Origin: an uncultured Vibrio sp.
Lineage (GTDB): Bacteria; Pseudomonadota; Gammaproteobacteria; Enterobacterales; Vibrionaceae
Assembly: GCA_947504195.1 (NCBI GenBank)
Contig: CANNGN010000002.1
Location: 1 to 64,000 of the forward strand
Length of the DNA: 64,000 nt
Direction of reading: 5' to 3'
Below the pieces are notes generated by a model that had not been told where the DNA came from, searched no databases, and saw nothing but the letters and a program-made list of their open reading frames with translations. Every line of letters begins with the position of its first letter. Position 1 is the stretch's first letter. This document shows positions 1-7,364 of this stretch, one piece after another. The translations under genes were made by a program, and so were the position numbers.

Positions 1-42
1 AGATTCATCTGGTGATACAGATGGTTCACTCATAAAGCGGTG

Positions 43-132
43 AACAACGCTTCATACGACTTCAGGTCGCACGGGCAGAAACGTGCTAGCAACGATCTCG
101 CAGGCACGCCTCTGGACAGAAGCTTGTTAGCC
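43..132 (-). repeat. Imperfect inverted repeat, weakly attC-like
   Basis: The stretch 1-178 has no convincing gene and is richer in GC than what follows. AACAACGCTTC at 43-53 and GAAGCTTGTTA at 119-129 form near-complementary arms about 90 bases apart, with smaller hairpins inside. On the minus strand it lies just downstream of the small gene ending at 179, the geometry of an integron cassette. However, good RYYYAAC and GTTRRRY core sites are not both present at the ends. The motif AAGCTTGTT recurs at 163-171. It could equally be a structured RNA or a gene terminator region. Confidence 0.2.
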
Positions 133-178
133 CCACAGCTGACCTAACACACTTCTGAACAAAGCTTGTTGAATCGAT

Positions 179-358
179 TTATATCGGATAGTGCTCAGCG
201 TCGAATAAATATTCAAAGCGCTTTAACACTGCTTTATAGTCACCTTCGGAAGGTTCAAGACCAAGTTCATCCCATGAAACTGTAGCAAGTTCATCAGTAT
301 GTGCGGTATATGGAGTCATATCCTCTACCAACTCTTTCTCAGTCAATTTTCTACTCAT
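179..358 (-). CDS. Small hypothetical protein, transposon cargo
   Basis: A 59-residue acidic protein starting MSRKLTEKEL. I chose the ATG at 358 over the one at 367 because a GAG lies nine bases upstream of it. The segment ELVEDMTPYTAH loosely resembles the C-terminal tail of MazE-type antitoxins (ELV-x-D/G-(I/M)-TP), but the protein has no obvious DNA-binding AbrB half and no toxin gene follows within the window; one could lie left of base 1. It sits between unassigned sequence and a tiny membrane protein gene, in the same orientation as tnsABC. Function unknown. Confidence 0.55.
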   Translation of the reverse strand: MSRKLTEKELVEDMTPYTAHTDELATVSWDELGLEPSEGDYKAVLKRFEYLFDAEHYPI

Positions 359-417
359 AGCCAGCATCTCGATTCAACATGACATCAAGTAATTAGTAGC
401 ATTACAACCTATGCTTC

Positions 418-516
418 TTAGAAAAGAACATAGCCAAGCGATAATCCAACGATCATAATAATGATTGTTGTTAAAGTCATATTGTTATCAACCCATTGGT
501 CAAATCTACTCATCAT
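418..516 (-). CDS. Putative 32-residue single-span membrane protein
   Basis: A short reading frame read directly from the sequence. Two consecutive ATG codons follow GGAGTAG, a good ribosome binding site that better suits the second ATG (513). The product has a short polar head (SRFDQWVDNN) and then one hydrophobic helix of about 19 residues ending in GLSLGYVLF. That is the architecture of small inner-membrane proteins that attach to larger complexes. The ribosome site, the clean polar/hydrophobic split and the gene-free surroundings argue for a real gene. It is the next gene before the small protein gene at 358. I do not recognise a family. Confidence 0.5.
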   Translation of the reverse strand: MMSRFDQWVDNNMTLTTIIIMIVGLSLGYVLF

Positions 517-694
517 CTACTCCACAATATCAACGTTTACTTAACAGTAATATATCAATCAGATTTATAATTTAAACTCATTTGAGGTCAAAAATATACC
601 ACCGTACAAATAATTTAACATTAATGAAATATAAGTAGCAAGATACAGCGCGCAATACAGCAACGCTCCAAAACGATAGTCCACGTATGGCATA

Positions 695-721
695 TTGACA
701 TGTATAACTAAATAATAAAAT
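695..721 (+). promoter_or_regulatory. Candidate sigma70 promoter for the 780-1508 gene
   Basis: TTGACA at 695-700 is followed after a 15-base spacer by TAAAAT at 716-721. The -35 box is perfect but the spacer is shorter than the usual 17. The stretch 517-779 around it is AT-rich and holds no gene that I can see. Confidence 0.35.
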
Positions 722-779
722 TAACTGGGAAACCTGATAAAATCGCAACCATTGAGCTAGTCATTTGACAGAGGGTTAT

Positions 780-1508
780 ATGATAATTTGGACACCAGAA
801 TTGGCACCCCCGATTCGAAAATGGGTAGACTCAGTGACTGAACAAATTATATGTTGCGAGTTAAGCGAATGGAATGGTACCGAATATCCTGATTTTGAAT
901 TAAATTTATCAAATCAATTCGGAGTAACTTGCTTACCACTGTATATCAACAATAAAAATTCATCGGAAAACTTTGATTCTATATGGAAATATTTAACTAG
1001 TAATAGAAATCTAATCCATGAGTATATTAATCGGCAGCACGAGTTTCGTCGTTCGATACTCTTCCAGCAATACGAAAACGGTGAACAGCTAGATTTGGGT
1101 TACTACGATTATATAGACCTACTATCACATCTAGAGGAAAGGGTTGTTTTATGTATAAGAGCCTTGCATTCATTTCACCCCAACTTATTGCCCTGGTTAG
1201 ACTACATTGTGAATAAAACAAATATTAAAATTTTAATTCTCAATAGCAAAGGAATTAAAGGATTGGATCAGCTCAACCACTTTCCGAGAGCCATCTTACC
1301 CTCATATTCGAAAAAGGAGATAGTGGAAGCTTGTTCTAGAGCGGTTTACGATTTGACTGGAACTAGTATGAGCTATTCTGAATTAAGTTCTGCGTTTTCG
1401 AAATGCCATTCATTAAAAGAGTTTATTACAAAAGTCCAGACTGCAGCGGTGTACCAGAGCACTCCTTCGAAAATGAAACATCTTAACTATTTTAAAGAGG
1501 CACTTTGA
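780..1508 (+). CDS. Hypothetical cargo protein, function unknown
   Basis: A 242-residue protein starting MIIWTPELAPP. The ATG at 780 follows GAGGG by four bases, so I prefer it to the TTG at 765. It converges on tnsC and is the only sizeable plus-strand gene in the transposon end, a typical cargo position. No signal peptide or membrane segment is visible and I do not recognise the family. The middle and C-terminal part (ERVVLCIRALHSF, then IKILILNSKG, then ILPSYSKKEIVEA) has the strand-helix rhythm of the second half of an AAA+ or STAND ATPase, but there is no Walker A motif. That resemblance is only an impression. Low GC fits recent acquisition. Confidence 0.75.
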   Translation: MIIWTPELAPPIRKWVDSVTEQIICCELSEWNGTEYPDFELNLSNQFGVTCLPLYINNKNSSENFDSIWKYLTSNRNLIHEYINRQHEFRRSILFQQYENGEQLDLGYYDYIDLLSHLEERVVLCIRALHSFHPNLLPWLDYIVNKTNIKILILNSKGIKGLDQLNHFPRAILPSYSKKEIVEACSRAVYDLTGTSMSYSELSSAFSKCHSLKEFITKVQTAAVYQSTPSKMKHLNYFKEAL

Positions 1509-1629
1509 TATTTGTCTTCCAACAACAAATTAATCAAATAATGATTTGCAAACTGATAGATAGTAATGATCTAAACAATAATGGTCGAGTAGACGACAAA
1601 AGTACGTTACCGTTCTCAAATGGAGAACT

Positions 1630-2610
1630 TCAAAATATGTCTCTAGGAAACATGTCCTTTTCTTGCTGGTTAAGGTAGTTTCCCCACCCAATATCTTCAG
1701 GTGGATGTTGTATCTTTAATTCGCTCACTTTCACTTGAAATGGGTTTTGCTTTTCGCAAGCCGCCTTACTTACTTTTGGAGCTGCTTTGGCGAAGTGTTG
1801 AAGTAAAATCTTATTTGAATTATCACGCAAAGCGAGCCGACTAGACCTATTGATTAACTTTCGTATGCGGCGCAGGTTTCCGTGGGAGAACGCATATATG
1901 CGCTTCATCATATCAGGGGATGCAAGCTCTGAAGGTTCATGAAAAGGAAGTGCTTCATCAAGCATGATTAGAAAGGCCTTATAAAGAACAAGATTTTCTT
2001 TGTTGTTTAGTCGAAAAGGCTCAAGTGTATGTTGCAACTCAAAACGTCCCGCTAATTGATTATTTGCTTCCAAAATCACTACAGAGTAGGGCATACCGAA
2101 CAGTACCACAGGAATCCTCGAACGAACGATGAGCATTTTCAGCCAATCGGCTGCACTATGTAAAACTTGCTTATTCTTTCGATCTATCATGTGTTGAAAC
2201 TCATCAATAATAATTAGCTCAACTTTACATAGTTTCATTAAATCACTCATTTCTTTCGCAACTTTTACTGGGTCACTCCCTCTAGAAAAGGCTAATGGGT
2301 CACCCAGATCAGACAGCAATTGTTCAGAAGCTGTTATTGGGGTAGCGTTAGGAGGAAGAGAGGTTGATAGAATTGGGATAATAGAGCCATCAGTTGTCTC
2401 CGAGCGAGGATTTTTATCTAAGTATTTGTTAATAAGTGTTGTTTTACCAGACCCCGTATCTCCGACGACAATCATACAGTCTGGTTCATGGATACCATCA
2501 CTAAACTCTCGACAATCTGAAATATCGGCAATTATGTCAGTAATTTGGGGATTATGGATAAAGATTTGTTTGACTTTATCGGCGGTTTTTTCTACTGCGT
2601 GATGCTCCAT
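1630..2610 (-). CDS. tnsC: TnsC-type AAA+ transposition regulator
   Basis: An ATP-dependent regulator that links target-site selection to the TnsA-TnsB transposase. Walker A is GDTGSGKT near residue 50 and Walker B is VELIIIDEFQH near residue 136. A C-terminal helical region holds an arginine-rich stretch (HGNLRRIRKLINRSSRLA). At about 326 residues it is much shorter than Tn7 TnsC (about 555), the size seen in CRISPR-associated I-F3 elements. I chose the ATG at 2610, nine bases after GAGG, over the TTG at 2616. It follows tnsB by 22 bases in an evident operon. No tniQ/tnsD follows; the next gene converges, as in I-F3 elements where tniQ belongs to the cas operon. Confidence 0.9.
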   Translation of the reverse strand: MEHHAVEKTADKVKQIFIHNPQITDIIADISDCREFSDGIHEPDCMIVVGDTGSGKTTLINKYLDKNPRSETTDGSIIPILSTSLPPNATPITASEQLLSDLGDPLAFSRGSDPVKVAKEMSDLMKLCKVELIIIDEFQHMIDRKNKQVLHSAADWLKMLIVRSRIPVVLFGMPYSVVILEANNQLAGRFELQHTLEPFRLNNKENLVLYKAFLIMLDEALPFHEPSELASPDMMKRIYAFSHGNLRRIRKLINRSSRLALRDNSNKILLQHFAKAAPKVSKAACEKQNPFQVKVSELKIQHPPEDIGWGNYLNQQEKDMFPRDIF

Positions 2611-2632
2611 AATCAATCGCCTCTAAAATAAT

Positions 2633-4507
2633 TTACTGTATAGACCAACCAGTAGTATTAACTTCAATGTCCCAATCTAACTCATCATCAAGGTCAGGGG
2701 TATTGCAAACGTTCGATTGTTGTTTCTTTGCTTTGGAAGTTGCTCTTTCTGAATGCTCTTTTACTCGTTGTACCCTTGACGTTGTTGTTATGCCTAAAGA
2801 GTTACGCTTTTTGCTCTGCCCTGTTTTTTCGATTGCCTCATCGATAATATCGAGGATTTTTCGCCACGCTTTAACTACATCTTTATGGTTGTAGTTTTTT
2901 CTAATATGTCGCCTTGCGTATTTACAACAGGTTTTGTGCAACCATTCTGAAACAGAATAGGCATAGTCAGCATCGATAGCTTCAACAGCAAAGAACTCTT
3001 CCCGCTGTTCATCAAGTACATAAACCCTTCCCAGACAACTGGGATCATACTTAATACGCACTTGTACACTTTTTAGATTGCTACCCGTTTTGTTACCAAA
3101 ATATCGTGCTAAACGAGCACTGGTGTAGCGTATTGTAGTACCAATTCTAATCCCGTTCTTATCGAGAGCTACCCGATGGTTTTTTCCTAGATTGAATTTT
3201 AATTGTTCTCTTGTGCCTTTAAAGGGCCTTGGTGGAACAGAGGAATTTACAGCATCGAGCCAGCTTAAATTGGGTATATTATTTTCAAGCCCATTTTTCC
3301 CATTCTGATAGATGTCAATTATCCAGATATGAATCATTTCTTGCAGAAGTAAATGATCAACTACCGCATTTTCAAGTGGGTCGTAGTCTTTTCTCTCGAA
3401 TATGTTGGTAAAGCTCTTTCCGGGTATCCTAGACAGTAGTCGATTGTTGATCGTGCGAAAGTAGCGCTCTACTGAGCCCTTAAGCCAAGGCTTTTTGGTT
3501 GGATTTTTCTTCACCTTGATCTTTAGTTCTTTGCAAGCGATTTTGAAGTCTCGACTGTTAAACTCAGCGCCATTATCGACAATCAAATGCTCGGGTAAGC
3601 CATAGCAAGGCCAAACTCCTTCTACCGAAGGATATAAATCTTTGATGTGATCTTTCGGTAGAATTGCATTTTCAAGTGCTAATGAGACTGAGAGGTAACT
3701 TGGTGGTTCGAATCCTAAGTAGAAGCCTACAATGCTTTTTGTATGAGTGTCATATAGAAGTGTAAGCCAAGGCCGGCCCAGCGGTATACCTTGGCGTTCA
3801 TCAAGAACGAATAAATCAAGTCTGGTATGATCTGCCTCTACGCGTTCCAGCACTCGCGTTGTTGGCGGCCTTTGACCCACTTTCCTAAAGGTCGAGTCTG
3901 CAGCACTTTTTCCCTTCCGAAGAACGATTTTTTCGTACTCTGAGTGCTTTCTCAGTCTCTTCCTGAATGATTGTATTGAAAACAAATTGTACTGAGTGTC
4001 ATGAGTTTCGTTATACCGAGAAACTTCAGTTTCAAGTGTGATATATGCCGACGCTGCAGTCTGCTCTTCAGCTGAAAAGTAATCGTTTATTGCTTCTTGA
4101 ATTAATGGCTCGAGCTCTTCTGGAACGTTACTGCTTGTGTTTCCAGCTGTGATTTTAGGAATAAGTGCTGACAGCTGGAAATCTGATTTTTTAAAAGTTC
4201 TCCAATATCGCTCAATACTGCTGGCTGAAGGCGTACTTGAACCGAACTTTTCTTCTAAAATTGGCAATGCGTCAACTATTTCCTTTTTAGAAAAATTATT
4301 TCCATATCGCTCAATAAGAAACTCAATAACATTGTATCTATGTATAGCTTCGTCTCTCCGGTCTTCACTAACAACAAAAACATCCTTGAAAACCAGATCG
4401 ACGTCTCTCCACAAAGGAAGCGACAACGTTTCTTTAGGCTTAGAAACCATGCCAGAGCTAGAGCTTGGAAACAGCTCACCAAATCGATCTGCGTCCTCAT
4501 CATTCAT
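2633..4507 (-). CDS. tnsB: TnsB-type DDE transposase
   Basis: The DDE/RNase H-fold transposase that binds the element ends and joins 3' ends to target DNA. N-terminal helix-turn-helix DNA-binding regions come first. The catalytic core follows, with candidate acidic residues in VEADHTRLD (D226), IVDNGAEFN (D311) and KGSVERYF (E347), numbered from the ATG at 4507. A Mu-type beta-barrel domain and a charged C-terminal tail that should contact TnsC complete it. I prefer the ATG at 4507 (GGAG nine bases upstream, two bases after the tnsA stop) to the TTG at 4537, which would overlap tnsA. At about 624 residues and with all motifs intact it looks functional. Confidence 0.92.
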   Translation of the reverse strand: MNDEDADRFGELFPSSSSGMVSKPKETLSLPLWRDVDLVFKDVFVVSEDRRDEAIHRYNVIEFLIERYGNNFSKKEIVDALPILEEKFGSSTPSASSIERYWRTFKKSDFQLSALIPKITAGNTSSNVPEELEPLIQEAINDYFSAEEQTAASAYITLETEVSRYNETHDTQYNLFSIQSFRKRLRKHSEYEKIVLRKGKSAADSTFRKVGQRPPTTRVLERVEADHTRLDLFVLDERQGIPLGRPWLTLLYDTHTKSIVGFYLGFEPPSYLSVSLALENAILPKDHIKDLYPSVEGVWPCYGLPEHLIVDNGAEFNSRDFKIACKELKIKVKKNPTKKPWLKGSVERYFRTINNRLLSRIPGKSFTNIFERKDYDPLENAVVDHLLLQEMIHIWIIDIYQNGKNGLENNIPNLSWLDAVNSSVPPRPFKGTREQLKFNLGKNHRVALDKNGIRIGTTIRYTSARLARYFGNKTGSNLKSVQVRIKYDPSCLGRVYVLDEQREEFFAVEAIDADYAYSVSEWLHKTCCKYARRHIRKNYNHKDVVKAWRKILDIIDEAIEKTGQSKKRNSLGITTTSRVQRVKEHSERATSKAKKQQSNVCNTPDLDDELDWDIEVNTTGWSIQ

Positions 4508-4509
4508 CT

Positions 4510-5130
4510 TTAAGTACTCCAAATCTGAGTTTGCCAATTAATCGGCTGATGCATATCGATTTTCAAAAGTTGTCGAGCAATCAGGTCATAGAGAGCTGGT
4601 AATGCTCTTGAAGAATGAACAGCCGAGTATTGAACGATTTGCTCTATTCGTAGCTCTCCATATTTCCTGAATAGACTCAGTATCTGACGCTGGACTGAGT
4701 TAAGATTGTCGTTACAGGCATATCGATGGATGATCTTCAAGTTATCGAGTAACGGGTATAATTGAATATTCTCCTCAGTCAGAACTTTCAGGTCATTACC
4801 CATACTAAGCGCATGTTCTTTCCTAGCGGAAAAGATTTCTTTGAATTCTTCAGTTTCCGCGATGTGCTTTGGTTTTATCTCATAAAATGGTTGATAAGAG
4901 TCATAGTAAGTTACTAAAAAATCGGGCGTATACCTACGTAGTTTACCATCGAGATAATACTCGAAACCAATAGGTTGAGCTTCAAAAGTTAAAACCTGTG
5001 CTGAAAATTCAAAGTGAAAACAGGCATCAAACTCTAAGTCGGATTCGACTGTATGAATGGAGTCAGTTTTGAGGCTGACAAAGCGTGATATGTTTTTAAT
5101 TGATGAATTTCTAAGAATTCGTTTCTTCAT
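4510..5130 (-). CDS. tnsA: TnsA-type endonuclease
   Basis: The partner nuclease of TnsB. It cuts the 5' ends of the transposon so that the element moves by cut-and-paste rather than by replicative cointegration. The N-terminal half is a PD-(D/E)XK nuclease: E33 in ESDLEFD, D70 in YTPDF and E84-x-K86 in YEIKPK. The C-terminal half (about 125-206) looks like the winged-helix domain that contacts TnsC. It has 206 residues, close to I-F3 TnsA. It is the first gene of tnsA-tnsB-tnsC and starts 124 bases inside the element end, so its promoter must sit among the TnsB-binding repeats. Confidence 0.92.
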   Translation of the reverse strand: MKKRILRNSSIKNISRFVSLKTDSIHTVESDLEFDACFHFEFSAQVLTFEAQPIGFEYYLDGKLRRYTPDFLVTYYDSYQPFYEIKPKHIAETEEFKEIFSARKEHALSMGNDLKVLTEENIQLYPLLDNLKIIHRYACNDNLNSVQRQILSLFRKYGELRIEQIVQYSAVHSSRALPALYDLIARQLLKIDMHQPINWQTQIWST

Positions 5131-5133
5131 AAC

Positions 5134-5207
5134 AAAACCACCATACCTGTTGTAAACTTACTAAAGTTTCGTATACTTTATAAGCTATTTTAAGGTATGG
5201 TTGTTTT
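5134..5207. repeat. Inverted TnsB-type site pair flanking the tnsA promoter region
   Basis: AAAACCACCATACC at 5134-5147 is a 13-of-14 inverted match to the inner TnsB-type repeat at 5194-5207. The arms are 46 bases apart, and the left arm lies four bases upstream of the tnsA ATG. The position suggests autoregulation of tnsABC by TnsB, but this is inference. Confidence 0.45.
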
Positions 5208-5254
5208 TATTTCAACGTATGGTTTCGTAAAATCAACTTATGGTTGTTTTTACA
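5194..5254. repeat. Three TnsB-binding-type repeats at the transposon end
   Basis: Three same-oriented repeats with core TATGGTT: 5194-5210 (GGTATGGTTGTTTTTAT), 5216-5232 (CGTATGGTTTCGTAAAA) and 5238-5254 (TTATGGTTGTTTTTACA). The spacing is 22 bases, about two helical turns. The outermost one abuts the terminal ACA. Closely spaced TnsB sites at the tnsA-side end are the pattern of Tn7-like elements. Confidence 0.8.
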
Positions 5255-5259
5255 ACGCT
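5255..5259. other. Predicted five-base target duplication, ACGCT
   Basis: Tn7-like elements duplicate five bases of target. The five bases just outside the terminal ACA are ACGCT. The matching copy would be at the other end, outside this window, so the call rests on the placement of the terminus only. Confidence 0.4.
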
Positions 5260-5275
5260 CAATATTCTTATTCGA

Positions 5276-6319
5276 CTATTCTTTCCCGTAGACGTTATTT
5301 TCTTGTTCCTGAACGCGAATAAACGTGGTTCTCTTCGTCAGCTCTTTTAAGGCTTCAGCACCAACATATGTGCATGTAGAACGTACACCACCAAGGATAT
5401 CTTGAATCGTATCTTCGACACTGCCACGATATGGCAATAACACTGTCTTTCCTTCTGCTGCTCGATACTGAGCGACGCCGCCGGAGTGTTTGTCCATCGC
5501 AGATTGTGATGACATGCCGTAGAACTTCACGAAGGTTTCATTGTTCTTGTTAACCAGTTCTCCGCCAGACTCATTATGGCCTGCAAGCATACCGCCTAGC
5601 ATAACGAAATCGGCACCACCACCAAATGCTTTCGACACATCACCCGGACAAGTACACCCACCATCACCAATAATGCGACCACCAAGGCCATGAGCAGCGT
5701 CAGCACATTCGATAATGGCTGAGAGTTGAGGATAACCAACGCCTGTTTTAACGCGAGTGGTGCAGACAGAGCCTGGGCCAATACCGACTTTCACAATGTC
5801 AGCACCTGCTAGAATCAATTCTTCAACCATATCGCCTGTAACAACATTGCCAGCGGAAATGATTTTATCTGGATACGCGGCACGAACTTGTTGAACAAAT
5901 TCAACCAAGTGCTCTGAATAGCCATTAGCGATATCAATACAAATAAACGCTAAGTCATCACTCAGAGACAAAACCTCTGTCAGCTTTTTGAAATTAGCTT
6001 CCGATGTTCCCGTAGAAACCATAATATGCTTGAGAACAGATTCGTCTTCATTCGTCACAAAGTCGGCCCACTGCTCTACGCTGTAGTGCTTATGAACTGC
6101 GGTCATAACATCAAATTTGGCGAGCGCCCTAGCCATTTCAAAACTGGCAACAGAGTCCATATTCGCAGCAATAACTGGCACACCAGACCATTGACGACCA
6201 CTATGCTTGAAGGTAAACTCGCGGGTTAAATTTACTTGAGAGCGGCTTTTTAAAGTAGAACGTTTCGGGCGAAACAGGACATCTTTAAAACCTAACTTAA
6301 GTTCTTGTTCGATACGCAT
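5276..6319 (-). CDS. guaC: GMP reductase
   Basis: Converts GMP to IMP with NADPH, releasing ammonia, in purine salvage. The 347-residue length is normal for GuaC. The IMPDH/GMPR TIM barrel is clear: VIAANMDSV near the N-terminus, the phosphate-binding [11 protein letters not shown] and [11 protein letters not shown] loops, and the catalytic cysteine in GPGSVCTTR. No CBS domains interrupt it, which separates it from IMP dehydrogenase. Its 3' end is the attachment site of the Tn7-like element at its left, and the coding sequence is complete. It is monocistronic, with an upstream hairpin at 6405-6438 between it and the divergent membrane-protein gene. Confidence 0.97.
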   Translation of the reverse strand: MRIEQELKLGFKDVLFRPKRSTLKSRSQVNLTREFTFKHSGRQWSGVPVIAANMDSVASFEMARALAKFDVMTAVHKHYSVEQWADFVTNEDESVLKHIMVSTGTSEANFKKLTEVLSLSDDLAFICIDIANGYSEHLVEFVQQVRAAYPDKIISAGNVVTGDMVEELILAGADIVKVGIGPGSVCTTRVKTGVGYPQLSAIIECADAAHGLGGRIIGDGGCTCPGDVSKAFGGGADFVMLGGMLAGHNESGGELVNKNNETFVKFYGMSSQSAMDKHSGGVAQYRAAEGKTVLLPYRGSVEDTIQDILGGVRSTCTYVGAEALKELTKRTTFIRVQEQENNVYGKE

Positions 6320-6732
6320 GATGCATTTCCTTGTAATGAATATAGTGCCACTTGCTGTATATGAATATTTAGGTTGGCAGACCTTTACTCATAATTCGGA
6401 CACAAAAAAACCGGAGCGTTGGCAGACGCTCCGGTTTTCAATATTATAGGGCCTGTTTTCTTTCCCGCAAGACTGATATTTCAAGTTTTTTTGTGATACT
6501 GTTTAGCAGTATATACCTAAGATAAAATGAAAATATGTCTTTTATGTATTAAAGGTTCCACAAAACTCACGACTAAATATGATATTCATTTCTTCTAGCG
6601 TAATATAAAAACCTATTTTTCTCTTAGGTGTAAATTGGTTCCTAACAATGTATCTGCTATTTGTTTAATTGGACGTTAATTTCGATTATTAGTTTTTGTG
6701 TTCTGCTAGAAATTACAATGGTATTTCTTCAC
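6320..6732. other. Intergenic region between guaC and an outer-membrane protein gene
   Basis: Divergent intergenic region that must carry both promoters. Apart from the hairpin at 6405-6438 it is AT-rich with no further convincing element. The nine bases TTGGCAGAC occur twice (from 6374 and from 6419), the second in the hairpin loop. Confidence 0.5.
6405..6438 (-). terminator. Rho-independent terminator or guaC leader attenuator
   Basis: A nine-base-pair stem (CCGGAGCGT / ACGCTCCGG) with a six-base loop, extended by A/T pairs. A run of T follows on the minus strand. It lies 86 bases upstream of guaC in the guaC direction, and no minus-strand gene precedes it, so it may be a leader attenuator rather than a gene-end terminator. 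Confidence 0.6.
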
Positions 6733-7287
6733 ATGAAGTACAGTTTAACTCGACACATATTATTCGCTCTAATTTTCACTCCAACTTTATCTGCATATGC
6801 AGAGGAAGAGCCACATCGTTTTTATATGGGGTCAGGTTTATCTTGGTTAAATATGGATTCGAAAGGCAGACAAGGGAGAATGTCGAGTATTAACTATAAC
6901 TATATATTTAATCCATCTATTGCTTTGGATATTGGTTATTTGGATGTGAGCTCCGATGAAACGTATACGTCTCGTTACAGTACTTTAATGCCAAATGTTA
7001 CGTATAAAGGGCTCTTTGGCGGCGCTAAAGTCCAACAAACGTTCTCTACAGCTATTGTCTACGCTAAAGGTGGCGTCAGTCTAACAAGCTATCAAACAGA
7101 TCTTCACCTTAATAATAGTGATAACAGTTTAAATAATTATTTAATGTCTCCTTATTTCAGCTTGGGTGCAAATATCCCTGCTTTTTTTGAGCCAAGCTTA
7201 GATTTAAACCTTGAACTTTCATACCAAGACTTCGAATTTGACTATTCTAATACCATATTAATGTTGGGTGCACAGTATCGTTTTTAA
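6733..7287 (+). CDS. Outer-membrane beta-barrel protein, OmpA/OmpW-like
   Basis: About 184 residues starting MKYSLTRHILF, with a signal peptide ending near SAYA-EEE. The mature part alternates polar and hydrophobic residues in short strands (FYMGSGLSW, ALDIGYLDV, AIVYAKGGVSL) and ends in a terminal aromatic (GAQYRF), the usual signal for outer-membrane insertion by BAM. This fits the small 8-stranded barrel porin-like families. The exact start is uncertain: ATG at 6718 and TTG at 6661 are in frame and no strong ribosome site decides. It is a single gene; ligand and role are unknown. Confidence 0.75.
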   Translation: MKYSLTRHILFALIFTPTLSAYAEEEPHRFYMGSGLSWLNMDSKGRQGRMSSINYNYIFNPSIALDIGYLDVSSDETYTSRYSTLMPNVTYKGLFGGAKVQQTFSTAIVYAKGGVSLTSYQTDLHLNNSDNSLNNYLMSPYFSLGANIPAFFEPSLDLNLELSYQDFEFDYSNTILMLGAQYRF

Positions 7288-7364
7288 TATCGCGAATTAA
7301 ATACCTTAACGCCAAATAATTCTAATTCTTCTGTATCTCATTTATAAAAATGACTCAACTCACT

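Larger units (their letters stand above)
1..5254. mobile_element. Tn7-like transposon, tnsA-proximal end (probable I-F3 CAST), truncated by window edge
   Basis: Seen: minus-strand tnsA, tnsB and tnsC, then a run of three TnsB-type repeats that stops at a terminal ACA (TGT on the other strand) at 5252-5254, 21 bases past the guaC stop codon. The terminus reads TGTAAAAACAACCATAAG inward, with the same TGT-N4-ACAACCATA spacing as known I-F3 ends. Family knowledge: I-F3 CRISPR-associated Tn7-like elements insert downstream of guaC, carry short TnsB and TnsC proteins, and keep tniQ in the cas operon at the far end. Inference: the cas/tniQ module and the second end lie left of the window. A cas-less relative or a decayed element cannot be excluded from this window. 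Confidence 0.85.

Noticed and set aside
1..764. CRISPR repeats at the left edge
   Set aside because: The GTTCAC/GTGAAC hairpin at 24-45 recalls I-F repeats, but no repeat unit recurs and no spacer pattern exists. The array, if any, lies outside the window.
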